This document shows, in pieces, positions 18,975 to 32,888 of a DNA stretch of 63,814 bases; position 1 is the first letter of the stretch, and the number at the start of each line of letters is the position of its first letter. Location of the stretch: assembly GCF_025766255.1 (NCBI RefSeq), contig NW_026516849.1:1-63814 (forward strand). Reading direction: 5' to 3'. The DNA is from Zychaea mexicana (lineage: Eukaryota; Mucoromycota; Mucoromycetes; Mucorales; Lichtheimiaceae). The notes below the pieces were generated by a model that saw only the letters and a program-made list of their open reading frames with translations, was not told the origin of the DNA and made no database searches. The position numbers and the translations under genes are program-made.

Positions 18975-21900
18975 CTAATGAGGGGGATGAGGATGATGCG
19001 GAAACGATGCTTGAGGGAACGAAGCGGAATGATGGTGCCGAGAAGCATGAGGTCGATGTTGCGAAGGGTGGTTTTGTTGTTGGCACGAACGATCGTCGAG
19101 ATACACGTCCCAATCGGTCCAATGCAAGTTGGCGGCTGGTGGAAGAATGGCTGCCATGGGATGCGGCGTCGAGATAAACGAAGATGAAGATGAGGAAGAG
19201 GTGGATGAGGTTGAGTTAGCGTGGTAGGGAGTGGCACTGGTGTTGTTGCTGTTGTTCGTAGCGGAAGGAGGAGGAGGAGCAGTAGTAGGTGTGGCGCTAG
19301 GAGCCGTGGCGTGCATAGATGTTGGTGAATCTGTCAGTGTCATGGTACTGTCCATCAAGCCTCCTTGGAAAGAAGATGTTGAAAACACATTGGTCAAATC
19401 AGCTGTTGCTGGTTGTGACGCAGTTGTAGTAGCGGGATCAACCACACCAGTCATTGGTACTGCAGCTGTTCCTATTATCGGCGTATGATGCTGTGGTTGT
19501 GGCGCGTGTTGCTGCTGCTGCTGTTGTTGTTGTTGATGATGGTGATGATGGTGTTGATGGGAAGGATGAGTGTGAGCGTGATGATGATGATGTTGCGGAA
19601 GCAAAGGCGCCCAGTCATACAAAGGTGCAGCACCAGTTGTGGCACCAACAAGTGGAGTGGGTGGCTGTGATACGTTGTAAATGTCACCTAGCATCATGCC
19701 CGGAGGAAACGGCATGGCGTAATTGACTGCGACACGTGCTGCAGCAACCGCTGCTGCAGCTGCGGCTGCTTGTTTTGCTGCTGCATCAACTGCTGGTGCA
19801 TGCATGGTGCGAAACAGTTCCACAATTTCAAACGCTCGTCGGACAACCACCAAATGACTATAGTGTTGCATCAGCATGGCGCTTTGTTGAAACATTTCAA
19901 ACATGGTTGGATCGCGAACGGCGTTTGACAGATGGACGAGTGTTGCTTGGAACAAGGCATAGACGAAACAGGTTGGCATACACAGCGAAAAGTATTGAAT
20001 CGTCTTTGGCTGCTGTTGTCGTATTTGACGCGTCAGATCCATAATCGTCGTTGCTGCATGCGTACATATCTGCTGCGATAACTGTTGGGCCATAAACGGT
20101 CGGTGCAGGAGTAACAGGATGGTATGATAGTATATGTCGAGATACGCTAAAAAAAAAAATATTTGAGTGTTGGTCATGTCCATGTAGGGGCTCGTATCAG
20201 CTTCTACTTGCTTAAACTCACCTTTTTGTATGAATGGCAATTCCGTTTCCATGGCAGCCTTGCACGACTTGAGCCTTCTGTCGAACGCATCAATGACAGT
20301 AGGATCATCAAGTCCTGCATTTGCATTGGAATGCTTCGCCTTGGGCGCATACAATGCTTTTAGCACGCGACCCAATATTTCCGATAGCTTGATCATGATG
20401 GCAAAAGCCTGGTATTCGTTGTTGGCTGGCATGGGCGTATCAAAATCACGGTCCAGAATCGTCAATGGTTTGCCAGCTCTTGCACTGAGCCAGCGATCCA
20501 ACACGTAGCAGGCATAGAACAATCGATGGCGGGTTTCAATCTCGGCCTGAGGCAAGATTTTCCAATGCGAACAAGAGCGGTGTAGGCCTAGATCTTGTGC
20601 CATACGGATAGCGGTACCGAGCATATACCATTGCATCGAATCGTCCCCGTCGTCCATGTCGAGATACAGTGTCATCAGTACGGCCGATTGGACGTGGCAA
20701 AGACGCGAGCGTACGGGGTCTCGTAGCCGCCGGGCGACTTTGGTAAAGTACATGGTAGCATAGTCGCCTGCTTTTGGGTTGATGGCTGGCTCGTGCTGGC
20801 TGATGAAGCGAAACGACAGGGCGAGAATGGCTTGGACAAGAATGTTGGGTGGTTGCTCTGCGGACAAGAAGCGCGATTTGTTGATGATGGGCATGAATGA
20901 GTGCAAGTGCTCGAAAAAGCTACATAAAAAATACAAGGTGAGATCTCGATATCATATTACTTTTCATACATTGCAACACACACACACACACTCTCTACAC
21001 TCGTTTAATGTTTCTAGTGATTATTTACACAACAGTTGGATGGAAACTTACAAGGCAATCATTTTCTCTTGCTCTTCTTTTGAAGGTGGCGTAATAACGT
21101 CACTGCCATCGTATTCTTTAATAGCACTAGCAGCGGTAGTAGTAGCAGTAGTAGTAGTAGTAGTAGTAGTAGCTGAGAGATCAGCACCACCACTGCGCAT
21201 GGACAAACCAATATCCAAACGCGTCGTGGAAGGAGAAGAAGAAGAAGAAGATTTATCATGAACAGATCTGACAACCATCAATTCATTTTGGGCCGTCAAC
21301 TGCAAGGCCACATCGTTACGGCCGGGCCATGGAACAAAAGGTCTGAACCTGAACAGATCCGTGTTGAGCAAATCCATACTAGCAGATCGGCCGGTATACG
21401 TAATAGTGTCATAATCATTGATGTCCAAATTCGAAAGTCGTTCTTCTAGTGTCGGGTTGTTGTTGTTGTTATTGTTGCTGTCACTGACTTGACTCTCAAT
21501 CGAGACAATGTCATCGTCGTCTTCATCACTGGAAAAGGATTCCAATGAATCGTCGACATCGTCATTGCTACTGTTGTCGTTGCTGATCTGAGAAGTAGTA
21601 GCTCGTGCTTTGCCCTTCTTATTCTTTTTTGTAGTAGCAGGAACACCAGAAGCGACAGACGAAGACGCCGTCAGTATGCCACGGTGTTGTTGTTGTTGTT
21701 GTTGCTGCTGATTGAATCGAAAATCGTTCCTTTCGAGTTCCTTGATCGATGCGTTGGTCAAGCTAGTCAAAAGCTTTTCCATCTTTTTGCACCGTTTCTC
21801 GAGATTATCCACATAGCTAATAGACATACATGCATGATGTTATTAGTGAGTAAGATACTTTGCTTTGCCAAATAGACAACTAATAGTAAAAAGGGGAGAC

Positions 21901-22270
21901 ATACACACTAGGTGGGCCTCGTTTTTTTCGAACAGTCTGAAACTCGCATGTGTGTCCCCACTACAGCGCCGCCATTTAAAAGATAAAAAGATGTTATCTC
22001 GATTTGTTCTCTGACAGGATTATTAAGCGACTACAAAAAGAAAGAAAGAGGACGTACTGCTTTGCAATTGGAACAAGGAATTGAAGTATCGGCATCACAT
22101 CGCGACTTTCGTTTTCTGCAAAAATCACAGCTCCGTTTAGCCCTGGTGCGCTTTAATCGTTGTGGGGTACGATGAGGATGTTGTTGTTGTTGTTGTTGTT
22201 GCTGCTGTTGCTGGTGGTCATCGTTGTTATTGTTGTTGCTAGTCGTTGAATTTGCGTGGAAAGCTTTCAT
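18975..22270 (-). CDS. Zn2Cys6 transcription factor with fungal-specific regulatory domain
   Basis: Five exons on the minus strand: 22270-22058, 21960-21905, 21816-21052, 20919-20222 and 20146-18975. The intron at 20147-20221 is 75 nt, keeps frame if retained and has a perfect GTGAGT donor. Exons 1 and 2 together make the zinc cluster: CDFCRKRKSRC, then PCSNCKAWGHTC, with six cysteines. A basic linker KKRGPPSVYVDNLEKR and a coiled coil for dimerisation follow. Exons 4-5 hold the fungal transcription-factor middle domain (FFEHLHSFMPIINKSRF, then RRLRDPVRSRLCHVQ, then HRLFYACYVLDRWLS). The C-terminus is rich in Gln, His, Thr and Ser and probably serves activation. It acts in the nucleus; the target genes cannot be told from sequence. 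Confidence 0.9.
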
Positions 22271-22758
22271 TTAGCATGGAAACTCTTTGTGCTTTATGTT
22301 TTGGTTGAAAAAGAGGCTAATTTATATGGCTGTTAATATGTGTGTGTGTGTGTGTGTGTGTGTGCTTGATTCGATAGTCTAGCAGATAAAGTTATACCAC
22401 GAAAAGGAAAAAAAAAAGGTTGGGGGGAGAAAGGGCTGAAGGGGGAGATGTAGCGTCTTCTTATATAAAGGAAAAATAGCATTTTTTTTTTGTTTTTAAT
22501 GTGAAACTAGCTAAAAATAGACAGCAGCGCATGTGGTTTGTATATGTGCGCGCAAGTGTCTTGTGATTGGTTGCCTCGTCAGAAATTAGGGTTTGGGGAA
22601 CAGTGCGCTAATACTTCTTGCTTTTTCCTCTCTCGCTCTCTCGCCTTTCCCTCTCATTCTCTCTCTCTCTCTCTCTTCATCGCCCGCCCCCTGGTAATTA
22701 CACCTCTTGCCCTCGACCTATCGCGAGCCGTGCTACCTATTTCCGTTATATCAGCTTT
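22271..22758. other. Intergenic region between coiled-coil gene and Zn2Cys6 gene
   Basis: About 490 bp holding a GT microsatellite (22340-22364), a CT microsatellite (about 22655-22675) and A/T runs. It serves as the upstream region of the Zn2Cys6 gene and the 3' flank of the coiled-coil gene. No gene seen. Confidence 0.6.
22340..22364 (+). repeat. GT dinucleotide microsatellite
   Basis: An uninterrupted TG run of about 12 units in the upstream region of the Zn2Cys6 gene. Confidence 0.9.
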
Positions 22759-22917
22759 TTAAATTGCCCCTCCCTTGCCTTTGTCAATCAATTTAATTAC
22801 CTCTTTGTCTGTGGCTGCTGCTGCGCTGTTATTGCCGCCGCTGTTATTGCTGCTGCTGTCGTTTTTTGTGCTGTTTGCACTTGGCTGCGGTCGATGCTCG
22901 GCAAAGCCTGTCTTGTC

Positions 22918-22952
<35 letters not shown>

Positions 22953-23732
22953 CGCCTGGAGGAAGAGAGCAGGTGCCCATTGTCAATTGGATGAGGTCCT
23001 GAAACCTAGTCTGCAAGGCCGCCAGTTCCTTCTTTGAGGTCTGTGAAACAAATGAAAATAGTGTGTGTGTGTTATTGTCCAGGAAAGGTGACCGCATAGC
23101 AGCAGTAGAAAAAGGGCCCTTAACGATGGGGTATGTGTGTGTGTGTGTGTGTGTAACGTTGGTGCAACCTTTCCCGGCAGAGTGCCATGTTTGGAATGAC
23201 TTCACCCCCCCACTTACAGTGCCAGTTGCATCCGTGTCTTCTTTGCCCTCCAGCAATTCGGCCAGCGATGCGGCCATGCTTTCCAGTTCCGCCGTGATCG
23301 TGTCACTCTGCTGCATGCGCATTTCCTTATGACGCCTGGCCTCTGCATTCCTGATTTGCTCTTGTAACCCTGCCAAGACTGCTGCGTGCGCATCCACCAT
23401 GCTGGAAATGCGCTGTTTATGCTGCTCCTCTGTGCCCTGTATTCTGTCCATCAGCCTGTCTTTCTCGTCTCTTTCGGTAACCCTTTTCATCTCAATCGGG
23501 AACACAGACACAGACACAGACACCTTGTAAGGGTGCTTTTTTTTTAGAGTTTACCTTGGCCTGCTCTTGCGCCACATGCAATGCCTCGATGGTCTTTAGG
23601 TATTCTTGGCGCAACCGCTCACCACCCTCCTGTTCGGAAATCTTTTCCGCTGGCGCCATTTCAATCCTTTCTCCGCCACGACTCTCATCATCATCCTCAT
23701 CATCATGGCCATGATGCGGCTCCTTTGACAGC

Positions 23733-23764
<32 letters not shown>

Positions 23765-26700
23765 CCTTGTTGACAACTCATGCGCGTGTTTGTCTTGCAA
23801 TTGCTTGATCAATGCTTCGTGCTCCTGTCGCGTGATATACGTGGTCTATAAATAATAGCCACAAGGTTTGAATCATCGCATTTCGAGAGACGATATGCAA
23901 ATCTTCTAGTCCCACTTTATCTCGTTTTGGCGCTCGTGTGGTACAAAATCTAATAGGTATCGGGGTTGGGGGGGGGTGTGTGACGGAACTAGGAAAAACT
24001 CACATCATCGCCATCGCCAGCCGTTTTAGCGGTGGTACCAGCGTTTGTCTTTTGTTGTTGTTTCTCTTGGCTTTCCTCTCTTGTCTGAAGCTGCTGCTGC
24101 TGTTGATGCTCCGAGGGAGTAAAGATGGCGATGCCCTATTAGACAATATTAATTATAAACGAACATAATTACGTCACCGAAACTCCACCCACCCCTCCCC
24201 CGCCAGACCCAAATATGGCTTGGCCATATATCACATGCACGTTGTCATTTTAATCGCTGCTTATAGTATTTACCTCTGCACTGTTCGTTCTAGACTTTTC
24301 AAGAGGTTGCTGCTGCTGCTGCGCCAATGGTTGTCCATCGACAATGCGGCATTTTAAATGGAAAAAGGAGGACAACACTAATTGAGCATGCGTGCACACA
24401 ACAAAAGTCTGATAGAGAAAAAGAAAAATCACGCAATCGCATTCGCTGTCGAACGTCATACCTTCTGTCGCTCATTGGTCCACTGCTTCCATTGTTCTTG
24501 CTGTGCTGCCTTCTCGCGGTCCCGTTGCAGGATATGCTCACGCTTGAGCTCATTCATCTTTGACTCATGCTCCGCAGTTAATTGCTGCAAGTCTTTGGCA
24601 TGCATGTCTTTCAGGGCCGACTGTATGGTAATTTGTGAATTAACGAAATAGCATGTGAAATTACTGTATCTCTCCTCGAGAGGGGGGTGGGGATGCTAAA
24701 TTATTACCTCGACTTCTTTTCTGATTTCCGCAACATCGCCCACTCGTTCTGCGTTGAAGCGCTCCAGCTCCTGCTTGTGCTGCTCAGTCAGCTTGGCGTG
24801 TTTGTCTGCTTCTTGCTTTAATGTGGCTTCGAGCTGAGCAATGCTACGTGCATGATGCCCTTGCATTTGGTCAATGATCTGGCGGTGTTCGGCCTTGAGC
24901 TTGTCAACCTGTTGCTCCAGTTCCGCTCTCAGACGCTGCTCGGTGTCGGCCCGGGTCTGTGCCGTTGCTGAGTTACGTGTCGATGCTTCCGCTGCTTTGT
25001 CATGGGAGTTTTTCAGTTGTTCCATCGCACGTTCATGGTGCTCCAGCTGCTGACGCAATGTGTCCTGGTGCGACTCGGCCTGTTGCTTTAGCTCGGAGGC
25101 GTGCTCCTTGGCCAGTGCTTCGAGCTTTGCAGCATGCTCCTGTTCCATTTGTTTCTATAATGTACCACATGTCAGAAACTTGCCTTTTAAAGTATAGCTA
25201 AATATACATCTGCCACCCTCTTTCACTTGAACTCTATCTAATTTAAGTTTTATGCGTATTTATATATATATATATATACGCCCTTTAGAAGAATGTGACA
25301 GAGCATTTACTTGGGATTTGGTACGCTCTTGAGCCAGTTTGCTTTCCATTTCGATTTTTGTATCTCCGATCTTGGCACGCAGAGTGGCAACTTGGCTCAT
25401 GGCCAGCCGGTTGACTTCTTGCAGCCGTGTAATCCTGGACTCTTGTTCGGATTTGGCATTACTAAGCTCCTTTTGGTGCTTATCTTCCAAAGCGGTGTGC
25501 TGCTTTTCCAGTGTTGCCTTTTACAGCATGTTCATGGCAGAAAAACTGGTTAATCAAGCTTTTGGAGAAAGGGGGGGAGGGGGGTTCCGTCAACTGGGAG
25601 CAGAGCTTACCTCAAGCTCAGCCTTCGCTTTGGCTGCCTGGTCAAGCTGTTGTCGAGCATCACCAAGGATCCGAGCGTGTTCTTTTTCAAGCGTCTTGAT
25701 CTTTGCATCGTGGTTCTTGCGTAACGTAGTGAGCTCGTCCTAGACGACAGGTCATTATTTAGCGGGATGGATCGTCCGGATCACCCGATAACAATCATCA
25801 TCATCTTTACCTGGTGACTGTCAATGATCTTCTGGACACCCTGCTCGTGACCCGTCTTGAGCACATTGGTCTGCTTGTTCAGCTCGTCTTGTAGTCCCTT
25901 TAGCTTGAGCTCATAGTCTTGCTTTAGATCAGCAGTCGCCTTTTCCGCATCCTAGTAAGTGCAAATCCTCTGTTAGTGATGACTTTTTCTATAATTATGC
26001 TGGAGTACGGGTGATCACCTTTAGCTTTGCCTCGAGCGTAGCCTTTTGCTCTTCCAAGACAGCCTGTACACTGTCGTCGGGAAGCTTCTTTTGCAACTCG
26101 GCCAGCTTTTCTTCATACTCTTTCCGCAGTTGATCGATTTGCTCTGCATGTTGCTGGTTCAGCTGATTACTATAATTGGTAATCCGAGTCTGATGCGATT
26201 TATGCATTTCCTACATACATATACACACGGCGACAGTGAATGGAAAATTATAAAAAAATAAAAGCTTTGGTTCCCGAGCCTTTTGGTGTTGGCTCTGGTG
26301 CCCACACAAACTCTCCCCATCCAGACCATGCATAGCCCAGTGCATACATAGCAACAATACCTGGACGTTGTCACGAAGCTCATCTAAATCCTTTTTGAGT
26401 TTCCGGATCTCGGTTTCCTTGACAATCAGCTGCTCTTCCAGCTGCTTGTTCTCTTCCTCCAGCTTGTCGCGCAAATCATCCATGCTTTCACGGAGCTCTT
26501 CGAGCGCCTTTTCATGCTCTTGCTGTTTCTCGCTGGATAGCTGGTCGTGTTGTCGAGCCGCCTCCTCCGTCTTGGTCGTGAGTTCTTGATTGGATTTCTC
26601 CAGCGCGTCGACTTGCGCACGAAGGTCGGCGGTCTGCTTGGCCAAGATCTCCTGTTGTTCGTCCAGTTGCTTCTGTACGTCGGCCTTGGCAGCCTTGATC

Positions 26701-27409
26701 TCCTCGAGCTCAGCCTCTCGGGCCTCGAGTTGTGTCTGTTTGTCTTTCAGGGTCTTGTTGGTTTCTTCATTCTATTGTTATTTATGTTTGTGAGAGGGGT
26801 TGTTGTTGTTGTTGTTGTTGTAAGAACGAGTGTGGAGATGAGTTTCAGCCCTCTCCATTTCTTCATTTGCCTTTCTCTCACACACTAGTAAGTCTCAATA
26901 CATTCAAAAAAGGGTTTTACCTTTTCTGTCAAGGATTTAATTTCTGCCTTGAACTCTGCGCTGATACTTGAGCCTGGGGTCGTTGCTACTGCTGCTGAAG
27001 GCCGACGAGTGGCTGACGTCGTCGTTGTACCTGCGGTGGAGGTCCGCCTTGCCCCGGTTGCTGTAGATGAAGAAGTTCTTTCACCAGCAGCAGTAGCAGC
27101 AGCAGCAGCAGTAGCTCTGACACGACTCGTTGAAGGTGACGAGCCCGTGGCAGCGGATGGGCGACGGGCACCGGTGGTCGCCGTTGTTGCTGTACCTGAA
27201 GGCTTCGTTCTCAAGGGGGCTGTCGTAGTGCCACTCCGAGCTGCCGAAGCTGTGACACGACCAGGCGCTGTCGCAGTCGTTGCTCTGGTGCCACTGGCTG
27301 TTGGTGACGTGCGTGTCGTTGTTCGAGTGGTGGATATCTTGGGTGCTGAGGATGGGACGCCTGCATTTGCCAAGGAAGACGCTCGTCTCGTTTTCGTGGC
27401 TTCTGGCAT
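22759..27409 (-). CDS. Long coiled-coil protein, about 1,060 aa, 13 exons, function unknown
   Basis: Exons on the minus strand: 27409-26921, 26771-26361, 26210-26019, 25951-25811, 25739-25611, 25517-25311, 25154-24708, 24620-24462, about 24318-24274, 24135-24004, 23845-23555, 23490-23218 and 23040-22759. Every junction keeps frame and every intron falls between codons (phase 0). The first 150 residues are a basic Ser/Thr/Ala/Arg-rich disordered head, starting PEATKTRRASSLANAG. Most of the rest is heptad coiled coil (for example ALEELRESMDDLRDKLEEE, HAAKLEALAKEHASELKQQ). The tail has polyQ and acidic stretches. No motor, zinc finger or membrane segment is visible. The shape suggests a scaffold, such as a cytoskeletal or Golgi tether, and a basic head could bind microtubules; that is inference. 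Exon 9 is the least certain. Confidence 0.8.
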
Positions 27410-30400
27410 TGGACTGGGGGGTCTTTTTTTTGTGTTTGATGAGTGAAGAAAAAAAGTAAAGAAGAAGGAAAGTTTATTAAAAGAAAAAAGAAAAAAAGAA
27501 AAAGAGGTCTTTCGTTATATTTTTTTTTGTGCTGCAATCGGGTCTAACCCATTTGTCTTTGCATCCGGTGCACAAGACAGAGATGGTCCCGCACATCAAC
27601 CTTTGTTTTAATAAAGCTACTTCTTCTTCTTCTTGTGCTGAGCTCCTTTCAAAACAACAGCTCCTCTTTTGTCACATATGTACGACGGTTCTTTATAGGC
27701 TGCTCTAGTACTAACGATGTCAAGACAACTGTCACTTTATTACGAGCAGTGTCGTGGGACGATGAAGCTTACAGCTATAGTAGAATGCAGTGCTCTCGAT
27801 TTAAGCTCGTTTATCAGTAGCACAACAACAAAGCAAGCATCTTGTCCTTGCTTGCAATATGCTGTGATTAAACCACTCTTTCCCAAAACACATGACGAAC
27901 CCACTATGGTGTCCGTGCAACCTCAAAGTGGGTGCGCACACATCACACTTGTGGGTTACCCACATCACCGTCCTTCTTTTCCTCTGAACTGAACTGATAA
28001 AGTGTCGCATCGTCTGCATCTCTATCAGACTACTCGTGTCGTTGTGTGCATGTGTAAGTAACAGTAAGAACGAATGTCAAAGCAAGCAAGCAAGGAAACA
28101 TGCTAAGCAGTCAAGGGCTAATCAAAGTGTAGATGCTCAACCTAATCACATCACAACCTTTCCCCTCCTTTCCTCTGGAAGTCGCTGTTATCGCTGTCGT
28201 GAATCCATCTTAGACTCTGCATTGCATTACATGCATAGCATGGCCATTTCTTTCTTCTTTAACGATACATCCATCAACAGTAGAAAGGAAAAAACAACGT
28301 CTCGCTTGGAAGTGTCACAAAGTTTCATTGTTACACGCCATGTGTTCCACAGAAGAAAAGCCATCTCCCTCCCCCTATATACGAACACAACATAGCACAA
28401 AGAAAAGGGGTCCCCTGGACGGACAAAGAAACAAAGGATCGATTTGAAAATGATTGACAAGCGTGTGTGGTGAGTGCGCTATCTGTTATTAGACATGCTG
28501 ACGTGGATAGCATGTAACGCGGTATGCACATAAAGAAACACGCGGCGTCCTATTTAATATACATGTGCGCTTGCATGGCAATGCAGCCCGGGCGCACCGT
28601 GGGGAGAGTACTACTGTACATCGACAAGAGTTGGGCAGCGTGTAAAAGGGGCGGGGAAGGTTAGACTCCAGGTATATGTATTTCACATTCACCGGCAGCA
28701 GCGGTAAAAAGTAAATAGGCGGGCCATATGGGCCCGTTATAAATGATGATCACACTTTGACTGTTCCTCCACACCTCCATAACTTTCCTGCCGCTACTGC
28801 CCGCGTCCGCCCCCCAACCCCCTGTTCTTTCACAGTTCTCCTCCTTCTGCCATTGTGTTTCACGGTGCACTAGTGTATACATTGCGTGCTATGTTCGTCT
28901 TGCTGCTCTGCTGCTGTTCAGTATAGTATAGTACATTACATGTGTATGTGCAAAAGGGTACGAGGGGCGGATAGGCTGCTGTTAATATCATAACAGCTCA
29001 TTATCATCAGATTCATTACTACTGCTCTTTACTTGATACGAACCCACTGGTACTATGTATGTGGTAGCATTCATGAAGAATATTTAAGCGATCCATCCTC
29101 CCTTGTCTCCAATGATGTCTCCTCTTGTTATCGACACAATGAAGACGGGGCCACAAAACCTTGCGCCTTCATTGTTTATGTTTATTCTTTTTTTCTCCCC
29201 AGGCTGGAGTACAGGCATAGACAGTGTGAGAGAGAGAGAGAGAGAAAGAGGATACAGAAACATAAAAAGTTATGTAAACACACACAACATTTTGAAACAT
29301 TTGACGACAAGAGCATACTGTATAGCGATACCAACGTCGTATGTTGCGTGCCATGTCATTGTCATATACACAGAGCAGGTGGTCAAGCCTCCTATGTATC
29401 AGACTGTCGCAGACATTACTAGCCGTACTTAATAATAGCTGATCAGCGGATTTGTCGCATTTATATTCATGCTGTGGACTACTGCTACTATTACCTCTTT
29501 TAATGAGAGAAGATAGGTGTGTATGCATAACCTATAAAGTGTGTCACCAGCTTAAGCGGGGCTAACGAGAGCTATACAGTAGGCAACGATAATAGATGAA
29601 AGGGATATTGCAATTGACACCAACATTGTGTATAGTACACACAATCCCTTTTGTCTATCTACAACTTGGCCTTGCACATCATCAACACCACCAAAATCAA
29701 CGGCTCCTTATTTTTCTTCTTCCCATAAAAACCACACACATTCAAAAAATAAACAGGTAGTGCGGAAGAACCGGCAACAAGTATTATTAAAAAGTATATA
29801 TATATACTTGTTGTGTTGCTGAAGAAGATACCTTTACTGAAGGAGAAACAGCATGTCTTACTTTGCTTGAACGAGTGCCCAGCAGTGTCCCCCTCAAGTC
29901 CCACGCACAGAAAACTTTGTATAGAGTAGAGCAGAACGTGTTTTATGCTGCAGAAAACCAAACGTTTGGAACTCTGATACCTAGTATGGGATATGTGTGT
30001 GTCTAGAATGTAAGCAGTCCAGCATTCATATGAGAGCTCCATTATTCCGATATTCTTAGATAAACTTGTTCGTACTTTAGGCGGTCTTACCGCTTGTTGA
30101 TTGTTAACCTTTGTCCCTTGAGCAGAGCCGTACCGCTCACATAATATTACCTTTACATCTCTCTGTCAAGAGCAAAAAAGTGTTTCGTTTACTAATCTGA
30201 AGCAATATGTAGTAGACCAATCTAGTATCACTGTTTCGTCTCAATCCTGACTTGTTTTTACGGGTGTTTCTCAGTTACAGTATCATTCGCTTCCTCCTAA
30301 TTGTACCGTAAGGATGAAGCGACCACTTCCGCAAGGCCACTAAGTCTTGGATGAAAAAAAAATTTACTAATAAAAATACAGTACACGTTGATCAAAGCTT

Positions 30401-32888
30401 TTTACTTTCCGACGCCACGTATAACTCTTCTTTTTATGTCAAGCATTTCCTTTTTGCCTCTCATAACAACGAATTAGGAGCTTATTTACCTTGGTCCTAC
30501 ACAACAGCAAATAAGCACGAGGATGAGCACAATGAGGATGCCACGTGCTAAAGTAGCAACAATAGAGAGTGGGTAAATGCAAACCACAATCTACTTGCAT
30601 AAAATGCTCGCCGATCGCATTATGCTAAAAGATATTCATACGATGGATCTGATAATTTATTTTAATAATCAAACAGCGATAAGCAGTTTATTATTCAAAA
30701 GTATTAAAAGATAGGTATAGATAGTGGGCTATATAATGAAACTCTAGGAGTGGTGTTTAAAAAGGACGTGAGTAACACGACAACAAAGCAAAAGACGATC
30801 GTAGAGATTCGCCAAGTATGGCAAGTCACGATCCCTGCAATGATTTAGCTGAAAATAAGCTGTTGTTGTGTGCAAGGCTGATCCGTCATGATGATTTTTG
30901 GTACGCACAACTAGAGACAAACACACATGTTCTTTATGATTTTTGAAACATGTGTAAATACTTGTTGCATACACGAATTACATGAAAGAACTGCGATGAT
31001 ATACTGCTACTACGGCTCCATACTACAGTAGCCAACACTATGGATGGGGATGGATGATGACGCCGGATTTGTACCTTTAGCTTGAGCAATATACGTCTGT
31101 GTCTGCGCCAATCATTCTAACCATCAACGTCGATCTGTGCAGTCGCATCAATCCACCAAGCACCATGTGGTACTCTGTTACCATGTGCAGTTGTCTTTGA
31201 AACGAGCAGCGACACGTTTCCAAAATTACATTGTTGCCAGGAGAGTGTATTTCTGTCTATTATTTGCACTACTTATTTGATGACGATGAGCCAGAAATTA
31301 GAGAAAGCAAGTCGGTAGATAACGCTATGATACATTATTGTTCAAACTTATGCAGGACGTTGCATCACAGGAGAAGAGTTCTAGTGGTAGCTGTTGTTAG
31401 TTTGTCGTTGGACCTGCAGTCAGTCCCCTTTTCCTTTGGACCCTACATGATCATTCTAAGCTGCTGTGCAATAAGAGACGGCCCATCACATTATAGAATA
31501 TGTATGGGTTTTCTATTTTTGAGTTTTGGTGCTTACAACTACCGATGATCCCACCACTCAAAGTCTTGAAAAGATTTGAAAAAACCAAAAGTAGCGATGG
31601 TGACAAAAATAGCAAGTGAATACAGGAAAGGAAAGTGCGTATTCGTCTCTCTTAATTATTCTTTTGCTGCACGTTTTCGTAAATTCATGCAGGACATTTG
31701 TGCATATGACTCGTTGAGAATGGATCCCGTGCTTGTTGTTATTGTTATCTCAAATCAAGGCAACTTTTTTAAAACTTTTAAAGAGAGAGAGAGCCAATAA
31801 TTTAACAATCTAAGGAGTAAATTCTACCTTTGGAATGACATTGTTGGCACATGGCATGCTGAAGCATTCATCACTGAACGATACGCATTGACGTTCCTTG
31901 AGCATATAAACAGGAGGAGTAGGTTTTGTTTGTAACCGTGTTTGGCTTCCCACGTCAATGTTATATACTACGACGGCCGTATCATAGTTGAGCATATGGT
32001 TGTTCGAATATTAACTTTACATATCAAGTTGTGTTGTTCAGCTGCACACTACACGATACCAGATATATAAGAGAAATAATTAACAACAGCTCTCAACTGT
32101 TAGTAAACGCAACGTTTTTAAGAGATGGTTGTCAGTAAATCCAGGCACACAACAGACAATACAACAGGCGCGGCCTTAAACAAAGCGGTGGAATATGTCC
32201 GCGTGCTCAAGGAGTAAGAGCAGTCGAATAAAGAATGGGTGGATGGGTAGATGATGAAGAATGCAATAGGATGCAGAGGAGACCAAGTGTATGAAGAAGA
32301 AGAAGAAGACGAAAGAAAGAAAAAGGGGAAATATAGGATGGAAGGGGTCTGTTATTAGCATGAGCGTATGGAATCCATGGTGGAAGGCTGTGAGTTTCTG
32401 CACCGTGATTACTATGGAAATAGGACACAGACCTATGTGATAACATGCAATAACAATAATGATAACAGACAGTACTACTTGGTAATAGCAATAGCAGTAG
32501 CAGAAGCCATTTTGCATGAATGGGAACCTCGTGCATTTTGCTTTATGAGCAGGGAGAGTATTTCCTCGGGGGGGGGGGAGGTCCAGTATGTGGTTTGTGT
32601 GTGTGAATGAGTGAGTGAGTGAGTGAGTGAGTAACTGAAGCGTGAGGGGAAAGCACAGAGGTACGATTCCCACATCTCAGCATGGAAAAAGAAAGCTTTT
32701 GTAGCTGTTTCGCCCCCTTAAATTGCGACCCACCCAATATTTTTTTTTGCTGTCCCTGTTCGGAAAACTCGGTGACCCAAAACTTCGTCGTCGTCTTTCC
32801 TCTCTCTCTCTCTCTTCTCTCCTTCTTTTTCCTGAACCAAATACATCCTCTTACTGCTATTGTTCGCTTATCATAATCGTCTCATCTT
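27410..32888. other. Gene-poor stretch of about 5.4 kb
   Basis: All frames are short, overlap on both strands and lack family likeness. Simple repeats occur: an AG run at about 29228-29247, TA at about 29800 and a GTGA run at about 32607-32630. Because the genes on both sides point away from it, it contains the promoters of the coiled-coil gene (minus) and the bHLH gene (plus). The remainder could hold non-coding RNA or decayed repeats, which I cannot show. I found no tRNA-like B box with a matching stem. Confidence 0.5.

Noticed and set aside
18810..19726. Plus-strand frames over the Zn2Cys6 C-terminus
   Set aside because: Antisense of Gln/His/Thr-rich coding sequence; the minus strand continues a spliced gene with recognisable domains.
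26949..27446. 165-codon plus-strand frame rich in Val and Ala
   Set aside because: It is the shadow of the Ser/Thr/Ala/Arg-rich head of the coiled-coil protein, whose exon 1 splices in frame.
28726..28748. GGGCCATATGGGCCC palindrome followed by TATAAA as a promoter
   Set aside because: No supportable gene follows within reach; a palindrome and a TATA-like string alone are too weak.
31231..31548. 105-codon plus-strand frame as a gene
   Set aside because: No motif, no splice partners and uneven composition; nothing supports it beyond length.
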